DNA of 64,000 nucleotides from Caenimonas aquaedulcis. GTDB taxonomy: Bacteria > Pseudomonadota > Gammaproteobacteria > Burkholderiales > Burkholderiaceae_C. The DNA lies in assembly GCF_015831345.1 (NCBI RefSeq), contig NZ_JADWYS010000001.1, positions 2,508,618 through 2,572,617 of the forward strand, given 5' to 3'. Under the pieces are notes generated by a model. That model was not told the DNA's origin. It searched no databases and saw only the letters and a list, made by a program, of their open reading frames with translations. Position 1 is the stretch's first letter. Each line of letters starts with the position of its first letter. Position numbers and translations under genes: made by a program. Positions 1-12,064 of this stretch are shown piece after piece.

Positions 1-358
1 CGGCAGGCATGTCGAGGTTGACCGGGTGGGAGTAGCCAACGGTGAGGTTCAGCTTGGCTCCCTGGGCGGCGGCCTTGTAGCCCACGCCGACGAGCGACAG
101 CTTCTTCTCGAAGCCCTTGGTCACGCCCTGCACCATGTTGTTCACCAGCTGGCGCATCGTGCCGCTCATGGCATTCGCTTCGCGGGAGTCATTGGCCGGC
201 TCGAAGGACAGCTTGCCGTCCTTGCTGGTGACCTTGACGAGCGAGTTCTGGGTCAGGGCGAGCGTGCCGCCCGTACCTTTAACGCTGATCTGGTCTTGCT
301 TGATCTGCACGTCCACGCCTTGCGGCACATCGACGGGCATTTTTCCGATTCGGGACAT
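1..358 (-). CDS. rplF: 50S ribosomal protein L6 (N-terminal part)
   Basis: L6 is a primary 23S rRNA-binding protein near the peptidyl-transferase and factor-binding region of the large subunit. The visible 119 residues begin [12 protein letters not shown] and include the LVGVGYKA segment typical of the first L6 fold. The remaining third or so of the protein lies beyond the window start, so the gene is incomplete here only because of the edge. The ATG is 15 bases downstream of the rpsH stop, in the expected spc operon order L14-L24-L5-S14-S8-L6. Confidence 0.97.
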   Translation of the reverse strand, partial: MSRIGKMPVDVPQGVDVQIKQDQISVKGTGGTLALTQNSLVKVTSKDGKLSFEPANDSREANAMSGTMRQLVNNMVQGVTKGFEKKLSLVGVGYKAAAQGAKLNLTVGYSHPVNLDMPA

Positions 359-373
359 ATCTGTTTCCTTCCC

Positions 374-769
374 TTAGGCGACGTAGCAAAGAACTTCGCC
401 ACCGACACCGGTAGCGCGCGCCTTGCGGTCGGTCATCACGCCCTTGGGCGTCGTGACGATCGCCACGCCCAGTCCGTTCTGGACCTGCGGAATGGCGCCG
501 ACACCCTTGTACACGCGCAGGCCGGGACGGCTCACGCGCTCGATACGCTCGATCACCGGACGGCCGGCGTAGTACTTCAGGGCGATTTCGAGCTCGCTTT
601 TGCCGGCTTCGGTCTTGACCTGGAAGCCGTCGATGTAACCCTCGTCCTTCAGGACCTGGGCAATAGCCACCTTCACCTTGGAAGACGGAACCGACACCGT
701 GGCCTTCGCCACCATCTGCGCGTTGCGGATGCGGGTCAGCAGGTCGGCAATGGGATCACTCATGCTCAT
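374..769 (-). CDS. rpsH: 30S ribosomal protein S8
   Basis: S8 binds helix 21 of 16S rRNA and is an early assembly protein of the small-subunit platform. In E. coli it also represses the spc operon. The 131-residue product starts [18 protein letters not shown], and its length is that of the family. A second ATG two codons in (MSDPIAD) is possible, but MSMSDP is the usual betaproteobacterial start. It lies 16 bases after rpsN. An upstream in-frame extension to about position 931 overlaps rpsN and is not credible. Confidence 0.97.
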   Translation of the reverse strand: MSMSDPIADLLTRIRNAQMVAKATVSVPSSKVKVAIAQVLKDEGYIDGFQVKTEAGKSELEIALKYYAGRPVIERIERVSRPGLRVYKGVGAIPQVQNGLGVAIVTTPKGVMTDRKARATGVGGEVLCYVA

Positions 770-785
770 GTCTGTCTCTCCTGCC

Positions 786-1091
786 TTACCAGCTGGCTTT
801 GATGATGCCCGGGATGTCTCCCGCAAACGCCATCTCGCGAATCTTGGCGCGTGCCAGACCGAATTGCTTGAATGTGCCGCGGGGGCGGCCGGTGATCGCG
901 CAGCGATTGCGCTGACGCGTCGGGTTCGCATTGCGCGGGAGCTTCTGCAGCGCCAGGCGGGCAGCCATGCGCTCTTCTTCGCTCTTCTTCTGGTCGTTGG
1001 ATGCCGCCTTCAGCTCCGCGTGCTTCTTCGCGTACTTGGCGACCAGTTTGTCTCGCTTGAGCTCACGCTCGATCAAAGCCATTTTTGCCAC
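786..1091 (-). CDS. rpsN: 30S ribosomal protein S14
   Basis: S14 sits in the 30S head. I chose a GTG start giving [17 protein letters not shown] and a product of 101 residues, the length of the zinc-independent long form. An ATG three codons later would remove the conserved MAK start. No CxxC zinc knuckle is visible, consistent with the zinc-free S14 class. The C-terminus ends GIIKASW, as expected for S14. The gene sits 8 bases after rplE. Confidence 0.95.
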   Translation of the reverse strand: MAKMALIERELKRDKLVAKYAKKHAELKAASNDQKKSEEERMAARLALQKLPRNANPTRQRNRCAITGRPRGTFKQFGLARAKIREMAFAGDIPGIIKASW

Positions 1092-1099
1092 TGGGAACC

Positions 1100-1639
1100 T
1101 CAGTTCTTGAAGGGGAAACGGAAGCCTGCGAGGAGCGCCTTGCACTCGTCGTCGGACTTGGCCGTGGTGGTGATGCTGATGTTCAGGCCGCGCAGCGCGT
1201 CGACCTTGTCGTACTCGATCTCGGGAAAGATGATCTGCTCTTTCACGCCGATGTTGTAGTTGCCGCGGCCGTCGAACGAACGGCCGGAGATGCCGCGGAA
1301 GTCACGCACGCGCGGCAGGGCCACGGTGACGAAACGGTCCAGGAATTCCCACATGCGCTCGCCGCGCAGCGTGACCATCGTGCCGATGGGCTGGCCTTCG
1401 CGGATCTTGTAGCCGGCGATCGCCTTCTTGGACTTGGTGACCACGGGCTTCTGGCCGGCGATCTTGGTCAGGTCGCCCACGGCGTTGTCCATGACCTTCT
1501 TGTCCGCCACGGCCTCGCCCACGCCCATGTTCAGCGTGATCTTGGTCAGGCGAGGGACCTGCATCGGCGACTTGTAGCCGAACTTGGCGGTCAACTCGGG
1601 GACCACCTTCTCGCGATAGATTTGTTGCAGTCGTGCCAT
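1100..1639 (-). CDS. rplE: 50S ribosomal protein L5
   Basis: L5 binds 5S rRNA and contacts P-site tRNA in the central protuberance. The 179-residue product begins [16 protein letters not shown] and carries the L5 signature around [13 protein letters not shown], the N-terminal RNA-binding segment. The length matches bacterial L5. A longer in-frame opening upstream runs into rplX and was not used. The gene lies 13 bases downstream of rplX within the spc operon. Confidence 0.97.
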   Translation of the reverse strand: MARLQQIYREKVVPELTAKFGYKSPMQVPRLTKITLNMGVGEAVADKKVMDNAVGDLTKIAGQKPVVTKSKKAIAGYKIREGQPIGTMVTLRGERMWEFLDRFVTVALPRVRDFRGISGRSFDGRGNYNIGVKEQIIFPEIEYDKVDALRGLNISITTTAKSDDECKALLAGFRFPFKN

Positions 1640-1652
1640 GAATGTGTACCCC

Positions 1653-1970
1653 TTAGGCCGCCTTGATTTCTTCGCCGCTGGACTTGAAGACACGGACGCG
1701 CTTGTCGCCATCGGTCTTGATGCCCACGCGGTCAGCCTTGCCGGTGGCGGCATTGAAGATCGCGACGTTGGACTGGTGGATCGGCATCGATTTCTCGACG
1801 ATGCCACCGGTCGAGCCCTTGAGCGGGTTCGGCTTGGTGTGCTTCTTCACCAGGTTGATGCCTTCGACGACCACATGGTCATCGTCCTTGCGCAGCACCA
1901 CTTTGCCGCGCTTGCCCTTGTCACGGCCCGCGAGCACGATGACTTCGTCGCCTTTGCGAATCTTGTTCAT
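1653..1970 (-). CDS. rplX: 50S ribosomal protein L24
   Basis: L24 initiates 50S assembly by binding the 5' end of 23S rRNA. The 105-residue protein starts [20 protein letters not shown], which is the KOW motif that binds RNA. Size and order after rplN are canonical. The gap from the rplN stop is 13 bases, so it is translated from the same spc transcript. Confidence 0.97.
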   Translation of the reverse strand: MNKIRKGDEVIVLAGRDKGKRGKVVLRKDDDHVVVEGINLVKKHTKPNPLKGSTGGIVEKSMPIHQSNVAIFNAATGKADRVGIKTDGDKRVRVFKSSGEEIKAA

Positions 1971-1983
1971 GAACGCGTCCTCT

Positions 1984-2352
1984 TCAAAGAACTTCGGGGG
2001 CCAGGGACACGATCTTCATGAACTTCTCGGTGCGCAGCTCGCGCGTGACCGGTCCGAAGATGCGGGTGCCGATGGGCTCCAGCTTGTTGTTGAGCAGCAC
2101 GGCGGCATTGCCGTCGAACTTGACCAGGGAACCATCGGAGCGGCGGATGCCCTTGGCGGTGCGAACGACGACGGCACTGTAGACCTCGCCCTTCTTCACA
2201 CGGCCGCGGGGAGCGGCCTCCTTGATGCTGACCTTGATGATGTCGCCAACGCTTGCGTAGCGACGCTTGGAACCGCCGAGCACCTTGATGCAAAGAACGG
2301 ACTTCGCACCGGTGTTGTCGGCGACTTCGAGCCGGGATTCTGTCTGGATCAT
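1984..2352 (-). CDS. rplN: 50S ribosomal protein L14, first gene of the spc operon
   Basis: L14 lies at the subunit interface and helps form bridge B8. The product is 122 residues, the exact family length, and starts [17 protein letters not shown]. In E. coli the gene upstream would be rpsQ, the last S10-operon gene. Here the upstream neighbour on the same strand is glpD, so the spc genes are detached from the S10 cluster. A strong promoter is visible 180-210 bases upstream, leaving a leader of about 175 bases. Confidence 0.97.
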   Translation of the reverse strand: MIQTESRLEVADNTGAKSVLCIKVLGGSKRRYASVGDIIKVSIKEAAPRGRVKKGEVYSAVVVRTAKGIRRSDGSLVKFDGNAAVLLNNKLEPIGTRIFGPVTRELRTEKFMKIVSLAPEVL

Positions 2353-2533
2353 TTCAAATATTCCCAACTTGTACCCGGAGCCGGTTACTGCGAAACAGCA
2401 ACAACCCGGGCTCTGGATCAGTCTTGGGCCTGTCGGTAGCAGCGCGAACCACTCGCGAAGCCTTCGATTAGGCGGTAATGCGCTCCCTGAAGTACCCGCC
2501 ACATGGCAGGCGCCGTTAAAAGCGCAGCCCGCG

Positions 2534-2562
2534 ATTATGACCCAGCCCGGCCGGGCTGTCAA
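2534..2562 (-). promoter_or_regulatory. Sigma-70 promoter of the spc ribosomal operon
   Basis: Read on the minus strand there is a perfect -35 hexamer TTGACA (2562-2557), a 17-base spacer and a -10 hexamer CATAAT (2539-2534). Only the first base of the -10 departs from consensus. The spacer contains the palindrome GCCCGGCCGGGC. The -35 begins six bases after the glpD stop. Predicted transcription starts near 2527, about 175 bases before rplN. It is the best promoter match in the window, as expected for a ribosomal operon. Confidence 0.85.
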
Positions 2563-2568
2563 CCTGCG

Positions 2569-4137
2569 TCAGGCGGGCAGGGTCACATAGAGGCGCGCAA
2601 GCTCCTGGAACGCCTCCTCGCGGGGGTCGATACCCGTCTCTTCCCGCAATATGGCGGCTACCTCGGGGGCCAGTGTCCCGGCCTTTCTGGCATCGAGAAA
2701 CAGCAGCCTCCATCGCCGCGCCAGGACGTCTTCGACCGTCCTCGCGTACTCCTTGCGGGCCGCGAACCGCACCATGGCTTCCGTCAATCCCGCGCCCAGC
2801 TGGCGCGACGCGCCCGGCAGGGCCGCCACTTCAGCGGACTCGCCGCCATACGTGTGCAGACCTTGGGGTTCACTGATCCGCGGACGGGCTGTACCCGGCG
2901 ACTCGCCCCCCACCAGCATTAAGTGAGTGGTCACACCCTTGCCGGAGGGCCTGAGCAGACGGCGTTCGAAGCACTTGTCCAGCACGTCCTCCGCCATGGC
3001 GCGGTAAGTGGTCCACTTCCCGCCCGTGACGGTGACGAGCCCGCTGCGGCTCACCAGCACCGTATGTTCGCGGCTGAGGGCCTTGGTGTCCTCGCCGTCG
3101 TCGTTCTGCGGCTTGACCAGCGGGCGCAGGCCCACCCAGATGCTGCGGATGTCCTCGACGCGCGGCGCACGAACGAGATAGCGGGCGGACTCGCTGAGGA
3201 TGAAGTCGAGTTCCTCCTTGAAGGGCCGCGGCTCGCGCGGCAGGTCCGTCCTGGGCGTGTCCGTGGTGCCCAAGATGATTTTTCCCAGCCAGGGAACCCC
3301 GAAAAGCACCCGGCCGTCGGCCGTCTTCGGGACCATCAGCGCGTGGTCGCCCGGCAGGAACTCCCGGTCCACCACGATGTGCACGCCCTGGCTCGGCGCG
3401 ACCATCGCCTTCACGGGCCTGTGGATCGCTTCCCCATCCTTCTGCCGCAATTCGTCCACCCAGACCCCAGCCGCGTTGATCACGCAACCCGCATCGATGT
3501 CGAAACGCGCGCCCGTCTCCTTGTCCTCGCAGGTGAGGCCGATCACCTTCCCGGATTCGTGGCGCAAACCGGTCGCGCTGCAGTAGTTGACGACCAGCGC
3601 CCCGCGCGCTGCGGCCGTGCGAGCCAAGGCAAGGGCCAGCCGCGCGTCGTCGAATTGCCCGTCCCAATACTTCACCCCGCCCTTCAAGCCATCCGGCCGC
3701 GCGGTGGGCAGGCATGCGAGCGTTTCGCGGCGGCTCAGGAATTCCGTCGGCCCCAGCCCGGCCTTGCCGGCCAGCGCGTCGTACATCTTGAGGCCCGCGC
3801 CATAGAAAGGCGTTTCCCACAGGCGGTAGGAAGGCATGACGAAGGGCAAGGGCTGGGCGAGGTGCGGCGCGTTGTGGAGCAGCGTCGTGCGCTCATGAAG
3901 GGCCTCCCTCACCAGCGCGATGTTTCCCTGCGCGAGATAGCGCACGCCGCCGTGCACGAGCTTGGTGGCACGCGAGGAAGTACCCTTCGCGAAGTCTTCG
4001 GCCTCCACAAGGACCACCGAGAAGCCGCGAGCCGCTGCGTCCAGGGCCACGCCGAGGCCGGTCGCACCGCCCCCGATGATGGCCACGTCGTACTTCTTCG
4101 GGCGGCCGAGTTGCGCAATCAGATCCTGTCGATTCAT
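2569..4137 (-). CDS. glpD: Aerobic glycerol-3-phosphate dehydrogenase
   Basis: A membrane-associated FAD enzyme that oxidises sn-glycerol 3-phosphate to dihydroxyacetone phosphate and passes electrons to ubiquinone. The 522-residue protein has an N-terminal dinucleotide-binding motif (IIGGGATGLGVALDAAARG, residues about 20-38), the substrate/FAD segment SSRATKLVHGGVRYL, and a C-terminal helical domain of the DAO_C type. Length agrees with GlpD. No glpF, glpK or glpR lies next to it, so the rest of glycerol catabolism is elsewhere. It is divergent from proC with a 50-base gap. Confidence 0.93.
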   Translation of the reverse strand: MNRQDLIAQLGRPKKYDVAIIGGGATGLGVALDAAARGFSVVLVEAEDFAKGTSSRATKLVHGGVRYLAQGNIALVREALHERTTLLHNAPHLAQPLPFVMPSYRLWETPFYGAGLKMYDALAGKAGLGPTEFLSRRETLACLPTARPDGLKGGVKYWDGQFDDARLALALARTAAARGALVVNYCSATGLRHESGKVIGLTCEDKETGARFDIDAGCVINAAGVWVDELRQKDGEAIHRPVKAMVAPSQGVHIVVDREFLPGDHALMVPKTADGRVLFGVPWLGKIILGTTDTPRTDLPREPRPFKEELDFILSESARYLVRAPRVEDIRSIWVGLRPLVKPQNDDGEDTKALSREHTVLVSRSGLVTVTGGKWTTYRAMAEDVLDKCFERRLLRPSGKGVTTHLMLVGGESPGTARPRISEPQGLHTYGGESAEVAALPGASRQLGAGLTEAMVRFAARKEYARTVEDVLARRWRLLFLDARKAGTLAPEVAAILREETGIDPREEAFQELARLYVTLPA

Positions 4138-4187
4138 GCAGCCGATTGTCCCCGAGCATCCGCCGTGTGCGGCGGTAGACTCGCCGC

Positions 4188-5012
4188 ATGAGTGAAAACA
4201 CTGCTTCGGCCATCGCGTTCGTCGGCGGCGGGAACATGGCCAGCGCGATCATCGGCGGGCTGATACGCCAGGGCATGGATGCGGGGCTGATCGAGGTGGT
4301 GGAGCCCTTTCCGGAGGCGCGCGACAGGCTGCGGGCGCAATTCGGGCTGCGCGCCCAGCCCGAAGCAGGTCCGCACCTGCGTCGCGCAGGCCTGGTCGTC
4401 TGGGCCGTAAAGCCGCAAACTTTCAAGGAAGCGGCACTCCAATCCCGCGTGCACACCGCCTCGGCCTTGCACCTGAGCGTCGCGGCGGGGATCCGCTCCG
4501 ACAGCATTGCCGCGTGGCTCGGCACCCAACGCATCGTGCGCTCCATGCCCAATACGCCCGCCCTCGTCGGCAAGGGGATGACCGCCCTCTTCGCGCGGCC
4601 GGGTGTATCCCCGGAAGACAAGTCCTGGGTGGAGCGCGTCATCGCCACGACCGGCGACTCGCTATGGGTGAACCGCGAAGAGGACCTCGACGCCGTCACC
4701 GCCCTGTCGGGATCCGGGCCCGCGTACGTGTTCTTCTTCCTCGAAGCGATGACGGATGCCGGCATCGACATGGGCCTGACGCGCGAACAGGCGCATCGCC
4801 TCGCAGTCGGCACCTTCGTCGGCGCGTCCGAGCTCGCGCGCGCGTCGGACGAGTCGCCCGAAGTACTTCGGCAGCGCGTCACGTCCAAGGGCGGCACGAC
4901 CTACGCCGCGATCACCTCGATGGAGCGGGACGGCATGAAGGCGCTCTTCTCGAAGGCACTGCACGCCGCCCGCGACCGCGCCAAGGAACTGGGCGACGAG
5001 TTCGGCGCCTAG
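4188..5012 (+). CDS. proC: Pyrroline-5-carboxylate reductase
   Basis: Catalyses the last step of proline synthesis, the NAD(P)H-dependent reduction of 1-pyrroline-5-carboxylate. The 274-residue protein starts with the Rossmann motif [15 protein letters not shown]. It has the P5CR signature region near the C-terminal dimerisation domain ([17 protein letters not shown], then [12 protein letters not shown]). The length is standard. The TAG stop shares bases with the ubiA stop on the other strand, the two reading through one CTAG. No other proline gene is adjacent. Confidence 0.95.
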   Translation: MSENTASAIAFVGGGNMASAIIGGLIRQGMDAGLIEVVEPFPEARDRLRAQFGLRAQPEAGPHLRRAGLVVWAVKPQTFKEAALQSRVHTASALHLSVAAGIRSDSIAAWLGTQRIVRSMPNTPALVGKGMTALFARPGVSPEDKSWVERVIATTGDSLWVNREEDLDAVTALSGSGPAYVFFFLEAMTDAGIDMGLTREQAHRLAVGTFVGASELARASDESPEVLRQRVTSKGGTTYAAITSMERDGMKALFSKALHAARDRAKELGDEFGA

Positions 5013-5875
5013 GCGCGCAGCGCGTAGCCGGCCACCACGCCGACGAACACGGCGAACCCCACCCAGTGATTCAACCGGAAGGCCTTGAAGCAGCCTTCGC
5101 GGCCCCTGCCCCGGATCAACGTGTAGTGCCACAGGGCCTGTGCCCCCGCCGCAGCAGACGTCGCCGCGATGACCCATCCATCGATGCGGCCCACCAGCAC
5201 GCAGGCCCAGATCGCCAGATAGACCGCGTAGCAGCCCATCACCACCGGCACGTCGGCGCGGCCGAGGGTGATCGCGGACGTCTTCATCCCGATGCGCAGG
5301 TCGTCGTCGCGGTCCACCATCGCATATTCGGTGTCGTACGCCAGCACCCAGAACAGGTTCCCCAGCAGCAGCACCCATGCGGTGAGGGGCACGCGCGACT
5401 GAACCGCCGCAAATGCCATGGGAATGCCGAAGCTGAAGGCGACGCCCAGCACCGCCTGCGGCATCGACACATAGCGTTTCGCGTACGGATAGACCACCGC
5501 GATCGCCAACGCGGCGAAGGACCATGCGATCGTCACTGCGTTGGTGGTCAACACCAGGCCGAACGCCGCGAGCGCCAGCACCGCGCCCAGCCCCAAGGCT
5601 TCCCGCGTCGAGATGGCGCCCCGCGTCACGGGCCGCTGCGCGGTCCGCTTGACATGCCGATCGAAATCGCGATCCGCCACGTCATTCACGCAGCAGCCGG
5701 CGCTGCGCATGAGGATCGTGCCGAGGAAGAACACCGCCAAGAGATGCCACCCTGGAAATCCTTGCGCGGCGATCCACAGCGCGGAGAGTGACGGCCACAG
5801 CAGGAGCAGCCAGCCGGCCGGCCGATTCCAGCGGATCAGGTCCAGGTACAGCGAGAGCTTGGCCCGCGCCTGCAT
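5009..5875 (-). CDS. ubiA: 4-hydroxybenzoate octaprenyltransferase
   Basis: Integral membrane prenyltransferase that attaches the polyprenyl tail to 4-hydroxybenzoate in ubiquinone synthesis. With the start at [13 protein letters not shown] the product is 288 residues, typical of UbiA. It shows the first Asp-rich motif (N64-D-x-x-D68-x-x-x-D72) and the second one in [13 protein letters not shown], which bind the Mg-diphosphate substrate. Many hydrophobic helices are present. The ATG overlaps the upstream peroxidase stop as TGATG, favouring this start over one 17 codons earlier. The operon order recG-oxyR-ubiA is common in betaproteobacteria. Confidence 0.93.
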   Translation of the reverse strand: MQARAKLSLYLDLIRWNRPAGWLLLLWPSLSALWIAAQGFPGWHLLAVFFLGTILMRSAGCCVNDVADRDFDRHVKRTAQRPVTRGAISTREALGLGAVLALAAFGLVLTTNAVTIAWSFAALAIAVVYPYAKRYVSMPQAVLGVAFSFGIPMAFAAVQSRVPLTAWVLLLGNLFWVLAYDTEYAMVDRDDDLRIGMKTSAITLGRADVPVVMGCYAVYLAIWACVLVGRIDGWVIAATSAAAGAQALWHYTLIRGRGREGCFKAFRLNHWVGFAVFVGVVAGYALRA

Positions 5876-6786
5876 CACAGGCCGAGACGGCGCAGGTCCA
5901 GCTGCGATCCCCGCATCGGCGGACACCAGAAGTAGGCGCCGTTGACCGGCTTGGAGATCGCGAACATGGCATCGACCACGCCGTCGTCATGGCCCGCCAT
6001 CCGCTTCATCTGCGCCTCGAACGCGTAGTGGGAGCGCCCGAACGCCACGAACATCAACCCGGCCTGCATGCTCATCATCCAGGGCATGGAGCGCCGCAGC
6101 ATGAACGCCGGGGGGTCGAAATCTTCCTGCGCGGTGCGCCTGACGTGCGCGGACGTGGGGGAATCGTCGAGCTCCTCGTTGTCGCTGCGGCGGCGGCCGA
6201 AGTGCTTGTCCTGGTCCGGGCCCGCCAGCGCCTCGAACGCGTCGAGGTCGTGCACCCATTGCTGCACGGCGACGAAGCTCGATCCGTCCAGGCCATCGCC
6301 CAGGCCGGCGACGAATGCTGCTTCCTTCGCTGCGTCACCCGTCGGATTCTCCGTGCCGTCTTCGTAGCCAGTCAGGTCGCGTCCATGCCCGCTCTTGCCC
6401 AGCGAATGCCGAAAGGCATCCACCACATGACGCACGGCGAAAGTCGGCGCCAATGCCTTCTGCACCTTGCGCGTGAGGTGCAGAAGGTCGCCGAGGTCGT
6501 CGCCGCGGACCCAGCACCACAGCGTGCCGGGCGTGGACGGCACCTTGACGCCGTGGCCCGACAGGTCCGGGAATTCGTGGAGGCCCGGCACCTCCGCGCC
6601 CAGCGCATCGACCAGGGCGGGACCGATGCCTAGCACGACATCGCTGCCATTGACCAGCGGCGACAGGCGCGCGAGTGCATCCTTGACGCCCTGCGCGCCT
6701 CCGCTGTCGTGCGAGAGCTGGAAAGTCACGTACCGCGCCACGGCGGGCACGGAATCGAGGATGCCGGGTTGGTACAGCGTATTCAT
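5875..6786 (-). CDS. Dyp-type haem peroxidase (YfeX-like)
   Basis: A dye-decolourising peroxidase, a haem enzyme that reduces peroxides with organic donors. The 303-residue protein has the family-defining GxxDG motif (G140-YED-G144, catalytic Asp143), a likely proximal haem ligand His214 in SAHVRRTAQ, and an Arg pair near residues 231-232 of the distal pocket. It has no Tat or Sec signal, so it should be cytoplasmic or encapsulated; no encapsulin gene is adjacent. It lies 30 bases after oxyR on the same strand and is coupled to ubiA by TGATG, which suggests expression with the peroxide response. Confidence 0.9.
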   Translation of the reverse strand: MNTLYQPGILDSVPAVARYVTFQLSHDSGGAQGVKDALARLSPLVNGSDVVLGIGPALVDALGAEVPGLHEFPDLSGHGVKVPSTPGTLWCWVRGDDLGDLLHLTRKVQKALAPTFAVRHVVDAFRHSLGKSGHGRDLTGYEDGTENPTGDAAKEAAFVAGLGDGLDGSSFVAVQQWVHDLDAFEALAGPDQDKHFGRRRSDNEELDDSPTSAHVRRTAQEDFDPPAFMLRRSMPWMMSMQAGLMFVAFGRSHYAFEAQMKRMAGHDDGVVDAMFAISKPVNGAYFWCPPMRGSQLDLRRLGL

Positions 6787-6816
6787 CGTCGTAGGCTCGA
6801 AAAAGGGGATCGGGTT

Positions 6817-7770
6817 TCAGGAAAGACGCGTGACGCCCGGCAATTCACAGGCGTAGATCGCGTTGCGCAGGGCGGCGATGGCTTCGTAGCGAGTGAAGCT
6901 GCGGCGCCACGCGAGCACCACGCGCCGGACAGGAGGGTCCCCGTCGAACGGAATGTATTTGATGAAGGACTGGTCTTCCTTGCGGCGCCGCGGACGGCTC
7001 TCGAGCGCGTCCTTCGGCAAGGACAGGCGAGGCACCAGCGTCACGCCCATGCCGGCCGCCACCATGTGCTTGATGGTCTCGAGCGACGAGCCCTCGAAAC
7101 TTTTGCGGATGCCCTCGGCATCGCTGGAAAAGCGCGCGAATTCCGGGCAGACCTCGAGCACGTGGTCGCGAAAGCAGTGGCCGGTGCCCAGCAGCAGCAT
7201 CGTCTCGCTCTTGAGCTCCTGCGAGGTGATCGTCTTCTTCTGCGCCAACGCATGGTTGCTCGGCACCGCCGCGAGGAAAGGTTCGTCGTAGAGCTGTGCC
7301 ACCGCCAGCCCGGTGTCCGGGAAGGGCTCGGCCATGATGGCGCAATCGATGTCCCCGGTGCGCAACATCTCCAGCAACTTCACCGTGAAGTTCTCCTGCA
7401 GCATCAGCGGCATCTGCGGCGTGCGCGAGATCGCTTCGCGCACGAGGTCCGGCAGCAGGTAGGGGCCGATCGTGTAGATCACGCCCAGCTTCAACGGGCC
7501 GGCCAGCGGATCCTTGCCGCGCTTGGCGATCTCCTTGATGCTCGCGGCCTGCTCCAGCACGCTTTGCGCCTGGCGCACGATGTCCTCGCCCAGCGGGGTC
7601 ACCGTCACTTCGTTGGCGCTGCGCTCGAAGAGCTTGACCTCCAGCTCATCCTCGAGCTTCTTGATCGCCACCGACAACGTGGGCTGCGAGACGAAGCACG
7701 CCTCCGCCGCCTTGCCGAAATGCTTTTCCCGCGCGACGGCGACGATGTACTTGAGTTCGGTGAGGGTCAT
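6817..7770 (-). CDS. oxyR: Hydrogen peroxide-sensing LysR regulator OxyR
   Basis: LysR-type activator of peroxide defence genes. The 317-residue protein has an N-terminal winged helix-turn-helix (MTLTELKYIVAVAREKHFGK onward). It has the redox pair Cys199 and Cys208 in GHCFRDHVLEVC, the same numbering and spacing as the disulfide-forming cysteines of E. coli OxyR. It starts three bases after the recG stop and is followed on the same strand by a Dyp peroxidase, a plausible target. The conserved cysteines distinguish it from CysB- or CbbR-like LysR proteins. Confidence 0.95.
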   Translation of the reverse strand: MTLTELKYIVAVAREKHFGKAAEACFVSQPTLSVAIKKLEDELEVKLFERSANEVTVTPLGEDIVRQAQSVLEQAASIKEIAKRGKDPLAGPLKLGVIYTIGPYLLPDLVREAISRTPQMPLMLQENFTVKLLEMLRTGDIDCAIMAEPFPDTGLAVAQLYDEPFLAAVPSNHALAQKKTITSQELKSETMLLLGTGHCFRDHVLEVCPEFARFSSDAEGIRKSFEGSSLETIKHMVAAGMGVTLVPRLSLPKDALESRPRRRKEDQSFIKYIPFDGDPPVRRVVLAWRRSFTRYEAIAALRNAIYACELPGVTRLS

Positions 7771-7773
7771 CGT

Positions 7774-9837
7774 TCAGGCCTTGAGGTAGTCCGATTTTCC
7801 ACCGAACCAGCGCCCGGCGTGCCGCTCGGCCAATTGCGGATGGCGATCGAGCATCATCGGCGCCATCTCGCGCGCCCAGGACAGCAGTTCGCCGTCGGTG
7901 GCCAGATCCGCGAAGCGCAGCAGCGGCGCACCCGACTGGCGCGCGCCGAGGAACTCCCCCGGCCCGCGGATTTCCAGGTCGCGCCGCGCGATCTCGAATC
8001 CGTCGGACGTCTGCGCCATCGCCTTCAGGCGCGACCGCGCGGTCTCGCCCAGGCGCCCGCTGTCGCCGGCGGAAAACAGCAGGATGCACGCCGATGCCGC
8101 GGCTCCCCGGCCCACGCGGCCGCGCAGCTGGTGCAGCTGCGAGAGCCCGAACCGCTCGGCATGCTCGATCACCATGAGCGACGCATTGGGCACGTCCACG
8201 CCGACCTCGATGACCGTGGTCGACACGAGCACGCCCATCTGCCCGCTGGTGAAGAGCTGCATCACCGCCCGCTTCTCCGGGACGGGCATCCGCGAATGCA
8301 GCAATCCCACCATCACGCCCGGCAACGCGGCGCCGAGGCTCTCGTGCGTGGCGGTCGCATTGGTGAGGTCGAGCGCCTCGCTTTCCTCGATGAGCGGACA
8401 CACCCAGTACACCTGCCGTCCCTGCGCGAGCTGCGACCGGATGCGTTCGATGACCTCGTCGCGCCGCGCATCCGCGATCAGCTTGGTGACCACCGGCGTG
8501 CGCCCGGGGGGCAGTTCGTCGATCGTGGACACGTCGAGGTCGGCGTAGTAGCTCATGGCCAGCGTCCGCGGGATCGGTGTCGCGGACATCATGAGCAGGT
8601 GCGGCTCCTGTTCATCGTGCGTCATCTTCGCCCGCAGGGCCAGGCGCTGCGCGACGCCGAAGCGGTGCTGCTCGTCGATCACCGCCAGCGCCAGCCGCTT
8701 GAACTGCACCTGCTCCTGGATCACCGCGTGCGTGCCCACGACGAGGGCAGCCTCCCCGTTGGCGATGAGCGCGAGCATCTCCGCGCGTTCCTTCTTCTTC
8801 TGGCTGCCGGTGAGCCACGCGACGCGAAGGCCCCGCGGCGCGAGCAGCGGCTCCAGCCATCCGATCAATTTCCTGAAATGCTGCTCGGCGAGGATTTCGG
8901 TGGGCGCCATCAGCGCGCATTGCCAGCCGGCGTCGATGGCCACGGCCGCCGCGATCGCCGCGACGATCGTCTTGCCTGAGCCGACATCCCCCTGCAGCAG
9001 GCGGTGCATGGGCACGGACCTCGCGAGGTCGCGCGCGATCTCGTCGCCCACGCGCCGCTGCGCCGCGGTGAGCTGGAACGGCAGGGCCGCGAGCAGCTGC
9101 TCGTGCAAACCGTCCGGCTTCGCAGGCAGTGCGGGCGCGCGCAGCGCGGCCCGTTCGCGCTTGCTCTCGAGCTGCGACAGCTGCTGGGCGAGCAGTTCCT
9201 CGGCCTTCAGGCGCTGCCAGGCGGGATGGGTCCGGTCTTCCAGCGTGGCCAGGGACACGTCGGGCGCGGGCTGGTGCAGGAAGGCCAGGGCCTCGCGCAG
9301 GTCCCACAGATGCGGCCTGAGCGCCTGGGTGACGCCGGGAGGAAAGGTATCGGACAAGTCGGCGCGCGCGAGGCCGCCGAGCACCGCCTTGCGCAGGTAG
9401 GCCTGGGGCAGCGTGGCGACGGTCGGGTAGATGGGGGTCAGTGCCGTCGGCAGATCGCCCCCCGCGGGCCTGAACGTGGGATGCGCCATCTGCCAGCCGA
9501 GAAAGCCACCCTTGAGCTCGCCGCGCAGCCGGATGCGGCTGCCGACCGCCAGCGCCTTCTGCTGCGAGGGATAGAAATTGAAGAAGCGCAGCACGCAGGT
9601 GTCGCTGCCGTCATCCACCGTCACCACCAGCTGCCGCCGTGGCCGGTACGCAATCTCGCAGGCGGTCACCGTCGCCTCGATCTGCACGGACTCCCCTTCG
9701 CGCGCATCGCGCAGCTTCACGATGCGGGTCTCGTCCTCGTACCGCAGGGGCAGGTGAAGCGCGAGGTCGATGTCGCGCGCGAGGCCCATCTTCAACAAGG
9801 CTTTCTGGGGCGCGGACAGGGCCGGGGCGGCGGGCAT
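7774..9837 (-). CDS. recG: ATP-dependent DNA helicase RecG
   Basis: Branch-migrating helicase that remodels stalled forks and Holliday junctions. The 687-residue protein from [15 protein letters not shown] has an N-terminal wedge/OB domain and Walker A GDVGSGKT. It also has helicase motif II as DEQH, motif [14 protein letters not shown], and the motif VI region QLRGRVGRG. An in-frame start 17 codons upstream overlaps the queA promoter region and is less likely. recG is divergent from queA by 60 bases and heads the recG-oxyR-dyp-ubiA run. Confidence 0.95.
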   Translation of the reverse strand: MPAAPALSAPQKALLKMGLARDIDLALHLPLRYEDETRIVKLRDAREGESVQIEATVTACEIAYRPRRQLVVTVDDGSDTCVLRFFNFYPSQQKALAVGSRIRLRGELKGGFLGWQMAHPTFRPAGGDLPTALTPIYPTVATLPQAYLRKAVLGGLARADLSDTFPPGVTQALRPHLWDLREALAFLHQPAPDVSLATLEDRTHPAWQRLKAEELLAQQLSQLESKRERAALRAPALPAKPDGLHEQLLAALPFQLTAAQRRVGDEIARDLARSVPMHRLLQGDVGSGKTIVAAIAAAVAIDAGWQCALMAPTEILAEQHFRKLIGWLEPLLAPRGLRVAWLTGSQKKKERAEMLALIANGEAALVVGTHAVIQEQVQFKRLALAVIDEQHRFGVAQRLALRAKMTHDEQEPHLLMMSATPIPRTLAMSYYADLDVSTIDELPPGRTPVVTKLIADARRDEVIERIRSQLAQGRQVYWVCPLIEESEALDLTNATATHESLGAALPGVMVGLLHSRMPVPEKRAVMQLFTSGQMGVLVSTTVIEVGVDVPNASLMVIEHAERFGLSQLHQLRGRVGRGAAASACILLFSAGDSGRLGETARSRLKAMAQTSDGFEIARRDLEIRGPGEFLGARQSGAPLLRFADLATDGELLSWAREMAPMMLDRHPQLAERHAGRWFGGKSDYLKA

Positions 9838-9897
9838 GGGACAATTCTGCCTTCTCCCATCCCCCCAACTTGGCACGGGTCCGTCCAACCCTCAAGC

Positions 9898-12061
<2,164 letters not shown>

Positions 12062-12064
12062 TCC

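Noticed and set aside
2543..2558. Palindrome CAGCCCGGCCGGGCTG after glpD as a terminator
   Set aside because: No U-run follows on the minus strand. The palindrome lies within the spacer of a near-perfect promoter, so a promoter is the better reading.
6709..8979. A plus-strand open frame of 756 codons opposite oxyR and recG
   Set aside because: It is the reverse frame of two genes with clear catalytic and redox motifs. Its His/Gln/Arg-rich composition is the usual antisense artefact.
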